DNA from: Candidatus Poseidoniales archaeon
GTDB taxonomy: Archaea > Thermoplasmatota > Poseidoniia > Poseidoniales > Poseidoniaceae
Length of the DNA: 12,672 nt
NCBI GenBank assembly: GCA_003602665.1
Contig: QQSG01000072.1
Location: 1 to 12,672 of the forward strand
Reading direction: 5' to 3'
Shown here: in pieces, positions 1 through 5,733 of the stretch
Numbering within the stretch: position 1 is the first letter of the stretch
Layout of the letters: every line of letters starts with the position of its first letter
Position numbers and translations under genes: made by a program
Notes under the pieces: generated by a model
Databases searched by the model: none
The model's input: the letters and a program-made list of their open reading frames with translations, nothing else
Told to the model about the DNA's origin: nothing

Positions 1-93
1 CTAAACCTAAAGTCAAAAGTAAACGACAAATACTTTTTGTAAGTCATTTGCTAGAGTTTATCTTATTATGATTATCCTCCGTCGGTTGAAGAC

Positions 94-98
94 TTATA
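94..98 (+). promoter_or_regulatory. TATA-like box for the 123-1055 gene
   Basis: The bases CTTATACA around 93-100 form a TATA-like element whose centre lies about 26 bases before the ATG at 123. Archaeal transcription normally starts about 25 bases downstream of the TATA centre, so the message would begin at or next to the start codon, giving a leaderless transcript. This agrees with the absence of a Shine-Dalgarno sequence before 123. Inference from spacing only. The rest of 1-122 is AT-rich and shows nothing else I can name. Confidence 0.45.
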
Positions 99-122
99 CA
101 GTCTTTGAGATAGAAGTGATTT

Positions 123-1055
123 ATGGGTTGGGTAGGACCATTTTATTATCTTGACTGTGGCAATTTTGAAGCGCGTGTTTCATTGCCTACAAATAAGAAG
201 TTTTCAAACAGTAGAGAAAAGAAACTCAATACTGCTGAGTATTGGTCAAAAAGACTTGGCCTTGACCTCAGTATGCCAGATGATACTCATGATGGTTCAA
301 ATCCTCCTGAATTCCAACACAAAAAATACGACCTTGACCCAGAAGCCACTCATAATAAGATTGTAAAAGGGGAAAGAGAAATCACCCCATCTGTTGATGT
401 AACATGCCCCCATTGTGATGAAAATCTATTGATTGAAGCCCCGTATGAAGATGAGTATGTTTGCCCTTATTGTGATAAAGATTTCATATTTGATTCGAAC
501 GAATTATCTAGATCCTCTGGCAATGTTGACTGGTATTCAAGTCTCCGTGAAACTCTCATAGAAGCTATAACTAATCATACGGTATCAAAAAATTACGAAG
601 TGTTAGAAGAACAAAAAGGATCTCGGGGTATTTCTGCTATTAACAACATAATCTTTACATTTTTCGATCTTATAGTTAGTCTTGGTCTGACTCTTATGTC
701 AGGAGTATTTCTATTAGTGTTCCCATTGTCTTTGTCACCAGACTCGGAGGTGCCTATTATAATGGGCTTGATTATGTCAGTCATTGGGATTTTGACGATT
801 ATCCCCTGCCTGAAATTCGTTGGAGAAGTTATAACCGATTTTTTCAAACCTGAAGCACATGAGAAGTATACTCGAACTCAATATTTTGATCCTGTTGGAA
901 AGTATACTGCCTGGATGGAAGTCATTAACAGTTCAACGAAAGGCCGTAGTGGTTCATTGTTTGTAATTTGTGAAGCGGTTCTCAGTGATAGTCACATATT
1001 AAAATCATACCATATTTATGTCAGCGATGATGGTGGCGGTGGCGGTGGTGGATGA
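123..1055 (+). CDS. Unrecognised zinc-ribbon membrane protein with poly-glycine C-terminus
   Basis: Function unknown; 310 residues. Residues 1-90 are soluble, polar and without a signal peptide. A compact zinc ribbon follows, with Cys95-x2-Cys98 and Cys114-x2-Cys117 (CPHC and CPYC knuckles). Two hydrophobic helices at about 176-201 and 209-236 are joined by a short loop, so both ends probably face the same side, most likely the cytoplasm. A polar domain of about 70 residues follows and ends in Asp-Asp and seven glycines just before the TGA. The ATG at 123 is supported by the TATA-like box 26 bases upstream. The gene points tail-first at tRNA-Ala and its DNA is poorer in G+C than the rest: 20 of 60 bases at 181-240 against 32 of 60 at 2821-2880. 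It may be a lineage-specific or acquired gene. Zinc binding and the membrane location are inferred from motifs; no enzyme motif is seen. Confidence 0.7.
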   Translation: MGWVGPFYYLDCGNFEARVSLPTNKKFSNSREKKLNTAEYWSKRLGLDLSMPDDTHDGSNPPEFQHKKYDLDPEATHNKIVKGEREITPSVDVTCPHCDENLLIEAPYEDEYVCPYCDKDFIFDSNELSRSSGNVDWYSSLRETLIEAITNHTVSKNYEVLEEQKGSRGISAINNIIFTFFDLIVSLGLTLMSGVFLLVFPLSLSPDSEVPIIMGLIMSVIGILTIIPCLKFVGEVITDFFKPEAHEKYTRTQYFDPVGKYTAWMEVINSSTKGRSGSLFVICEAVLSDSHILKSYHIYVSDDGGGGGGG

Positions 1056-1102
1056 AACAAACACTACCTTCCAAATGTAGGCGTGCTTGAATTCTCTGAG
1101 GG

Positions 1103-1178
1103 TGGTGGACGCTGGGGGATTTGAACCCCCGGCCTTCTGGTTGCAAACCAGACGCTCTTCCAACTGAGCTAAGCGCCC
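1103..1178 (-). tRNA. tRNA-Ala (anticodon UGC), CCA encoded
   Basis: The cloverleaf folds fully on the reverse strand: a 7-bp acceptor stem (GGGCGCT with AGCGTCC), U8-A9, a D stem GCTC/GAGC, an anticodon stem TCTGG/CCAGA around the loop TTTGCAA (anticodon UGC), a 5-base variable region, and a T stem of five G-C pairs around TTCAAAT. The mature 73 bases span 1106-1178. The acceptor stem carries the G3:U70 wobble pair and A73, the classic alanine identity elements, so the anticodon and acceptor agree. CCA at 1103-1105 is encoded in the DNA. The 5' end lies 50 bases after the purA stop on the same strand, so it may be co-transcribed or have its own weak promoter. No intron. Confidence 0.96.
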
Positions 1179-1228
1179 CTGTAGCCGTCCGTGTGAACGC
1201 TTCCTTTTGAGTGTTTCATTCAATACGT

Positions 1229-2530
1229 TCAGTCGCAGTCGATGGTAGCGTCACGATCAGGACCAACACCAACGCTTGAACAAGGAATGCCAAGAAGGGA
1301 TTCGAGTTGTCGTACATAATCTTGAGCAGCTTGTGGGAGTGAAGATATTCCTAGACCGTTTTCATTTGCATGACGAGCAACAACCAGCCATTCTTCAAGA
1401 GACTTTGATTCAAATCCGGGAACAGTCATGTAAATCGGTTTGCAGCGAGCCAAAGCAGAAGCACTGCTCGGCATTTCGGTGATTTCAGCACCGTCGAGTT
1501 CGTAAGCCACACAAATTTTGATTTCATCAAGGCCGCCAAGGACGTCAAGTTTCGTCAATGCAAGAGATGTGAATCCGTTGATTCTGTGCGCATGACGCAT
1601 GACAACGGCGTCGAACCAACCGCATCGTCGCTTACGTCCAGTTGTGGTTCCAAATTCATGACCGACTGTGCCAAGGTGATCACCAGCAGAATCCTCGAGT
1701 TCAGTTGGCATTGCACCGTTACCTACTCGGGTGATGTATGCTTTTGTGATACCAATTACATCAGAAACGTGGCCAGGATGAATACCTGCACCATGTGTAG
1801 CATTTCCTCTTGACGTTACAGATGAGGTGACGTACGGGAATGTTCCTTGGTCGATATCGAGCAAACAACCTTGAGCACCCTCAAGAATAATGTGTTCATT
1901 AAGTTTCAAGGCATTGTCAAGCATCAGGCCAGTGTTTGCGATACTTGATTCATAGATTCCATGAATCCATTGGACTTCATCTTTGAGTGACTGAACATCT
2001 ATGCGAACATCTGAACCAGCTGCTTCAAGCGAGCGATTCATTCGTTGAGTTGCAGACTGTGCCCATGAATCGTCGTTTACAATCTCTGCAAGGTCACCGA
2101 ACCTGAGTCCAATTCGATTTATTTTGTCAGAATAGGCAGGACCAATTCCACGGCCAGTCGTTCCAATTGTTTTGTCAAGGCTATCCATTGCTCTGTGATA
2201 TGGCAAGATGATGTGAGCACGTTCTGAAACAAACAGACGAGTCCCCTTTGGATCATCACCACCGGTTTCAATCCAATTTTCAAGTTCAGTATGAAGAACC
2301 CACGGATCGATAACCATACCATCTCCGAGGATGAGTGAGCACTCTTGGCGCGTTATTCCAGAAGGAAGGAGATGAAATTTTAGAACTCTATCGCCGATGA
2401 CAACGGTGTGCCCTGCGTTGTTACCGCCTTGAAATCGAGCAACCCAAGAAGCCTGTTCTGCGAGTCTGTCGACGAGTTTTCCTTTCCCTTCATCGCCCCA
2501 TTGCGCTCCTAAAATTACGGTTGCTGGCAT
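1229..2530 (-). CDS. purA: Adenylosuccinate synthetase
   Basis: Catalyses IMP + aspartate + GTP to adenylosuccinate + GDP + phosphate, the first committed step from IMP to AMP, in the cytoplasm. With the start at 2530 the protein has 433 residues, close to the E. coli enzyme. The N-terminal nucleotide loop GDEGKGK places Asp13 at the position of the E. coli catalytic aspartate, and GGNNAGHT places His41 likewise. Downstream are TTGRGIGPAYSDK (IMP site), EGAQGCLLDIDQGTFPYVT, and GVGPDRD near the C-terminus. The frame is open to an ATG at 2623, which would add 31 residues unlike the family. That ATG directly abuts the TATA-like box at 2624-2633, so transcription should begin downstream of it. 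I therefore choose the start at 2530. It is transcribed away from the TFB gene and towards tRNA-Ala. Confidence 0.96.
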   Translation of the reverse strand: MPATVILGAQWGDEGKGKLVDRLAEQASWVARFQGGNNAGHTVVIGDRVLKFHLLPSGITRQECSLILGDGMVIDPWVLHTELENWIETGGDDPKGTRLFVSERAHIILPYHRAMDSLDKTIGTTGRGIGPAYSDKINRIGLRFGDLAEIVNDDSWAQSATQRMNRSLEAAGSDVRIDVQSLKDEVQWIHGIYESSIANTGLMLDNALKLNEHIILEGAQGCLLDIDQGTFPYVTSSVTSRGNATHGAGIHPGHVSDVIGITKAYITRVGNGAMPTELEDSAGDHLGTVGHEFGTTTGRKRRCGWFDAVVMRHAHRINGFTSLALTKLDVLGGLDEIKICVAYELDGAEITEMPSSASALARCKPIYMTVPGFESKSLEEWLVVARHANENGLGISSLPQAAQDYVRQLESLLGIPCSSVGVGPDRDATIDCD

Positions 2531-2623
2531 GTCAATCAATTGGCTGTCAGTCAAGAACGTCCTTGAACTATACCCTTGGACTTCATCGCCTATGTTGGGG
2601 CTCTTGGGGTAAATTGAACACAT

Positions 2624-2633
2624 GTATATATAC
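2624..2633 (-). promoter_or_regulatory. TATA-like box for purA
   Basis: GTATATATAC at 2624-2633 is a perfect 10-base palindrome with a TATATA core. Read on the reverse strand it predicts a transcription start near 2602 and a leader of about 70 bases before the chosen purA ATG at 2530. As it is symmetric it could also be read forwards, but the TFB gene has its own nearer box. Confidence 0.55.
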
Positions 2634-2730
2634 TGTCATTCAATCTTCCTGACATAGCAAAACTATACGCCATCATCCAATAAAAAACGGATGATGCGAG
2701 GTTGATTACCAAAAACAACAGATACATACA

Positions 2731-2738
2731 TTTATATA
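2731..2738 (+). promoter_or_regulatory. TATA box for the TFB gene
   Basis: TTTATATA at 2731-2738 lies about 40 bases before the ATG at 2775, predicting transcription start near 2760 and a leader of about 15 bases. GAGGT at 2763-2767, 7 bases before the ATG, is a good Shine-Dalgarno match, though it would lie very near the 5' end of the message. The region 2634-2730 between the two divergent boxes is AT-rich with no other recognisable site. Confidence 0.6.
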
Positions 2739-2774
2739 GTCTGCTATACAATTAGTAAACCCGAGGTTGAGAAG

Positions 2775-3743
2775 ATGAGTGCAAGTTACGGAAATGATAA
2801 GCGGAACAACACAGAACGACGAGTCCTAGAAGGACACACAAGTCCCTGCGAAGAATGTGCAGCAGTTGATTGGAGCCTCGACATGTCGAGAGGAGAAGTC
2901 ATCTGCAACAGTTGTGGCCTCGTTGTCGAGGAAAACGTACCCGATCCGGGGGCAGAATGGACCAAGCGAGACAAAGGCGAAGACCAATCTCGAGTTGGAG
3001 CGCCAATGACCTACACACTCGCCGACAGAGGACTAAACACAACCATTGACATTAAGGATTTGAATTCAGGTTCTGCAAGTCGTTTGGGTATCTCAAGCCA
3101 AAGTCGTCGAGAGTGGCGCCGAAGACGAATTATCGATGAACGCTCAAAAACTCGCAAGAGCAGAGAGAGAAATCTCGTGAAAGCGAATCAATTCATCCGA
3201 GACCGCTCCCAATTGCCTAAGGCCCTGCAAGAAGAAGTTGCACGACTTTATCGACGACTCTCTGACAAGGGATATGTCACTGGTCGTTCAATAGCTGGTG
3301 TATCTGCTGCCTGCACATACCTTGTGGCTCGAGAAGAGAACATGCCTCGTCAAATACCGGACATTGCTGAGCAATTCAGTATCGAGGAAAAGGAACTTTC
3401 ACGACTTATTCGCCAAGTGTCTCGAATGCTCAACATGCATTCAATCAGTTCACCTGACCAGTACTTTGAACCATTCATGTCCAAACTCGACCTCCCACCT
3501 TCCATGAGAACCCAAGTTCAGCACCTTTGGTCTCTGATTAAGCCTCATGAAGATGTTTGGCAAGGTAAGAAACCAATGGGTGTGGCTGCGGCTCTTATCT
3601 ATAAAGCTGCAAACGAATCAGGTACTCCTAGAACACAATCAGACATTTGTTCAATAGCCAATGTATCAGAAGTAACCCTTCGGGGCTTGCTGCGTCTGAT
3701 TGAAGGATTGCTCTCACAACTTAGTAAAGGATCCCAACAATGA
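2775..3743 (+). CDS. tfb: Transcription initiation factor B (TFB, TFIIB homologue)
   Basis: General archaeal transcription factor that recognises the TBP-TATA complex and the BRE and recruits RNA polymerase. The 322 residues give the full family architecture. An N-terminal zinc ribbon has Cys25-x2-Cys28 and Cys44-x2-Cys47, followed by the conserved linker with GAEW and RVGAPMT. A basic B-reader/linker region comes at about 110-150, then two cyclin-like repeats at about 145-225 and 235-318. The last repeat contains the helix-turn-helix expected to contact the BRE (TQSDICSIANVSEVTLRGLL). The start is backed by GAGGT 7 bases upstream and a TATA box at 2731. It is divergent from purA and followed 39 bases later by the cysteine-motif protein gene on the same strand, perhaps an operon. 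Archaea often carry several TFBs; which paralogue this is cannot be told here. Confidence 0.97.
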   Translation: MSASYGNDKRNNTERRVLEGHTSPCEECAAVDWSLDMSRGEVICNSCGLVVEENVPDPGAEWTKRDKGEDQSRVGAPMTYTLADRGLNTTIDIKDLNSGSASRLGISSQSRREWRRRRIIDERSKTRKSRERNLVKANQFIRDRSQLPKALQEEVARLYRRLSDKGYVTGRSIAGVSAACTYLVAREENMPRQIPDIAEQFSIEEKELSRLIRQVSRMLNMHSISSPDQYFEPFMSKLDLPPSMRTQVQHLWSLIKPHEDVWQGKKPMGVAAALIYKAANESGTPRTQSDICSIANVSEVTLRGLLRLIEGLLSQLSKGSQQ

Positions 3744-3782
3744 GAACCTAAAGTTGATGAATAGGCAAGGATAGGGCGAGTT

Positions 3783-4055
3783 ATGGGCTTCAAAGCACGT
3801 GCACGCAAGACAAAGGCTGATTCTGGTAAAGATGACAAAGCAAAGGCAAAGAAAAACACTGGTGAAACACCGTGTGCCGTGAAGTCTTGCGAGAAATGGG
3901 CAGATAAGAATCTCGGTGGACGATCTCTTTCCTTCGATGATGCCACAGAAATGTGGGGTAACGGGAATTTCTCATCCACAAAAGGTCGTGTGCGGGTTTG
4001 CAAGTCCTGCTACAGATCTTGGAAGAAGGAAAATAAGAATGATGATATGTACTGA
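3783..4055 (+). CDS. Small basic cysteine-motif protein, unrecognised
   Basis: Ninety residues, function unknown. Residues 1-25 are Lys/Arg/Ala-rich and likely disordered, typical of nucleic-acid contacts. A small domain follows with Cys31-x4-Cys36 and, 36 residues later, Cys73-x2-Cys76. These four cysteines could hold one zinc ion, though the spacing matches no zinc-finger family I can name. Between them lie conserved-looking aromatic and glycine residues (Trp39, GGRSLSF, MWGNGNF), and the tail is RSWKKENKNDDMY. The gene starts 39 bases after the TFB stop with no clear TATA box between, so co-transcription with TFB is likely. That would fit a role around transcription or translation, but this is inference. 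The alternative is a ribosome-associated or DNA-associated basic protein. Confidence 0.72.
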   Translation: MGFKARARKTKADSGKDDKAKAKKNTGETPCAVKSCEKWADKNLGGRSLSFDDATEMWGNGNFSSTKGRVRVCKSCYRSWKKENKNDDMY

Positions 4056-4077
4056 TGTTCACTTTCACTTTTCACTT
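4056..4077 (+). terminator. Possible T-rich terminator after the TFB operon
   Basis: Directly after the stop at 4055 the forward strand has four closely spaced TTCAC units separated by short T runs (to TTTT), in a pyrimidine-rich tract. Archaeal polymerase can stop at T-rich tracts without a hairpin. No hairpin is seen and the runs are short, so this is tentative. Confidence 0.25.
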
Positions 4078-4123
4078 ACACCTATCATAAAGCAACAATA
4101 CCGTCTGCACTCAGTAGCAAGGT

Positions 4124-4723
4124 ATGCGTAACCAAAGAACACCCGTGCGGAGTCTGGTCACAAACCAGGGAACTTGTATCGCAATGGACGATGGAATGAT
4201 TGTTTGGGAAACCAAAGAAAATAGAAAAACACTGCGATTGCATTGCGTTGCTACTGTCATTCTAGGAATGCAAAATGATTATGGAAATGTTGAGAGAATG
4301 TTTGTAGGTGATGGCAAGGGGCAACTTCACATCCTTACCGTACCAAACCTTGCTCTTGAAAAAACCGTACCCATTAGTAATACAGCACTACGAGCGATGT
4401 GCTCAGACAATGAAGAGAGCTTGGCTCTTTTAATCGCTGACGCTGGTGGAAAGATATGGTGTTATGACGGAAATTCTGAGACTCACCTCTTGTTTGAAAC
4501 GAACAGATCAATATCCTCAATTCGAAGTGAACGAAATACGATTCGTATCCAGTCAGGATGGGAACAATGCACATTTGAACGAGATGGTCAACTACAGAAC
4601 TCTCATGATGCCTCTACTTCATTCGGAGAAAACACGATGCTTCGTAGGATAAGAGAAAGGAAGAAACTCGATGAACAACGAGAACGAGCAGAATCACAAG
4701 TTCGTTTGATGGCAGGAATCTAA
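4124..4723 (+). CDS. Beta-propeller-like protein with charged helical tail, unrecognised
   Basis: 199 residues with no signal peptide or membrane helix. Residues 8-155 read as short beta strands in blade-like units. Two examples are around FVGDGKGQLHILTV (60-73) and LLIADAGGKIWCYDG (102-116), where a Gly/Asp turn precedes an aromatic/aliphatic strand as in WD40 or PQQ-like blades. Only about three or four blades fit, fewer than the six to eight of a closed propeller. Residues 172-196 are a highly charged Arg/Glu helix, probably a coiled coil (RRIRERKKLDEQRERAESQ). A cytoplasmic scaffold or partner protein is a reasonable inference; no catalytic motif is seen. A weak TATA-like stretch (TATCATAAAG, 4083-4092) precedes the ATG. 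The stop overlaps the stop of the convergent metallo-beta-lactamase-fold gene by four bases. Confidence 0.65.
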   Translation: MRNQRTPVRSLVTNQGTCIAMDDGMIVWETKENRKTLRLHCVATVILGMQNDYGNVERMFVGDGKGQLHILTVPNLALEKTVPISNTALRAMCSDNEESLALLIADAGGKIWCYDGNSETHLLFETNRSISSIRSERNTIRIQSGWEQCTFERDGQLQNSHDASTSFGENTMLRRIRERKKLDEQRERAESQVRLMAGI

Positions 4724-5487
4724 TCTTCAGTTTGCTCTTTCTCGACACGGGTCCAAGATGGGACTGGATCTCGCCATAACGAGGTTGGGGCTGCTCGAGG
4801 CCATGCCCTTGGAGAAACCCCATCATTGGCGGCAATGCCTTCCAATGCTTGGCAATGATGTTCGATTGTAGAGGAAATATGTTCTTGGCCCTGTAAAATA
4901 GGTCCATGCATCGGAACAAGTTTTTCGGCACCTAGTGCTTGAATCCGCCTTAGACTTTCTATGGCTTGAATGAGATTACCAGTCGGTACGTCCCAACGAA
5001 GAGGTCGATCAGCTCTCGGCAGTAATGCGCCTGCTATGACTGTCTTTGCAGAGGGGATGTGTATCGAGATGTTATCGGAACTTGGACCTGGAGTTTCAAG
5101 TAATTCAATGATTGAATCATCCAACCGAATGGTTTCTGAAAAATCGATTGGTTCGGTATACACAACAGGCATATCGGAATCATATCGATTTGCCCAAGTG
5201 GTAAAAAAATCACCACTCTGAAGCGACATTTGAGCCGCTTCATGAATGAATACTGGCACTTCAAATGATTCTGAAAGGGCCTTGGAACCCCCACTAAATG
5301 GATATCTCCTTGAAGTTAGAATGATTTTGTCAAGGGAAATCGATTCGCCAAGTTGGCCACGAATCCGCTCTTCCTGTAACAACTGATACCAAGCTGTCCC
5401 AGAATCAATGAGCAGAGCGGATTCCTCGCCAATGAGGAGAGTTGCATTTGCATCATGATGAATGCCTGGCAACCTCACAATGCGCAT
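4720..5487 (-). CDS. Metallo-beta-lactamase-fold protein with metal-binding motif lost
   Basis: 255 residues. The fold is recognisable from the opening strands (LPGIHHDANATLLIG, then ALLIDSGT at 24-31), the ILT strand followed by SGG at 65-67, a TPG turn at 132-134, and a late MHGP at 193-196 equivalent to the family's GHG segment. The first metal motif, HxHxDH in active members, reads Ser59-Arg-Arg61-Tyr-Pro63-Phe64, so all four ligands are gone. The His after TPG is Pro135, and the bridging Asp of the usual GD is Ala154 in AGALLP. Only His194 remains. I infer a non-hydrolytic member, perhaps a binding or regulatory protein, with substrate unknown. The C-terminal 35 residues are Pro/Trp-rich and outside the fold. 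No frameshift is present, and the intact frame argues against decay. It is divergent from rpl40e and convergent with the propeller-like gene. Confidence 0.8.
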   Translation of the reverse strand: MRIVRLPGIHHDANATLLIGEESALLIDSGTAWYQLLQEERIRGQLGESISLDKIILTSRRYPFSGGSKALSESFEVPVFIHEAAQMSLQSGDFFTTWANRYDSDMPVVYTEPIDFSETIRLDDSIIELLETPGPSSDNISIHIPSAKTVIAGALLPRADRPLRWDVPTGNLIQAIESLRRIQALGAEKLVPMHGPILQGQEHISSTIEHHCQALEGIAANDGVSPRAWPRAAPTSLWRDPVPSWTRVEKEQTED

Positions 5488-5552
5488 AACACTCGGATAG
5501 ACTGATAGGGTTTCAAAGATGGCATCATCAATTGTCAGATTAGGTGGTTGCG

Positions 5553-5560
5553 ATTAAATA
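5553..5560. promoter_or_regulatory. TATA-like element between the MBL-fold gene and rpl40e
   Basis: ATTAAATA at 5553-5560 is centred about 25 bases before the rpl40e ATG at 5582, predicting a leaderless rpl40e message. Read on the other strand as TATTTAAT it is also a fair TATA box and would start the MBL-fold transcript near 5531, with a leader of about 44 bases. One element may serve both directions; the forward assignment is the stronger. Confidence 0.45.
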
Positions 5561-5581
5561 GAGGAAGTGGGTCGCCATGAC

Positions 5582-5731
5582 ATGGCTAGATTCCCTGAAG
5601 CAGAAGAGCGCTTGCTTCGCGTTAAGATTTGCATGAAGTGTAATGCACGCAATGCTTGGAGAGCTACACGCTGTAGAAAGTGTAACTACAAAGGACTCCG
5701 CGCTAAGAATATGGAACGCAAGGGCGTTTGA
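5582..5731 (+). CDS. rpl40e: Large-subunit ribosomal protein eL40 (L40e)
   Basis: A 49-residue basic zinc-finger protein of the large ribosomal subunit, found in archaea and eukaryotes. The sequence opens MARFPEAEERLLRVKICMKC and has Cys17-x2-Cys20 and Cys31-x2-Cys34, the normal L40e zinc site, followed by a basic tail (GLRAKNMERKGV). Archaeal L40e stands alone, unlike the eukaryotic ubiquitin fusion, and the length fits. An earlier ATG at 5577 is in another frame and soon stops. The leader-free spacing from the TATA-like box at 5553-5560 supports 5582 as the start. The stop is only two bases from the stop of the convergent prepilin peptidase gene. Confidence 0.95.
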   Translation: MARFPEAEERLLRVKICMKCNARNAWRATRCRKCNYKGLRAKNMERKGV

Positions 5732-5733
5732 TC

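Noticed and set aside
1056..1102. Hairpin CTAC...GTAG between the first gene and tRNA-Ala as a terminator
   Set aside because: A stem of only four pairs with no T run; not convincing.
1005..1223. Reverse open frame of 72 codons across the tRNA region
   Set aside because: It reads through the whole of tRNA-Ala; its LAQLEERLVCNQKAGGSNPP segment is the translation commonly produced by a tRNA gene read as protein, and it also overlaps the end of the forward gene.
2531..2623. 31-residue N-terminal extension of PurA from the ATG at 2623
   Set aside because: The ATG abuts the TATA-like box, the extension has no family counterpart, and the enzyme's numbering fits the later ATG.
3599..4003. Reverse open frame of 134 codons
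   Set aside because: It lies across the end of TFB and the start of the cysteine-motif gene, has no recognisable domain, and both forward genes have better start signals and protein-like composition.
5577..5638. ATG at 5577 as an alternative start for a forward gene
   Set aside because: Its frame stops after 19 codons and is not that of L40e.
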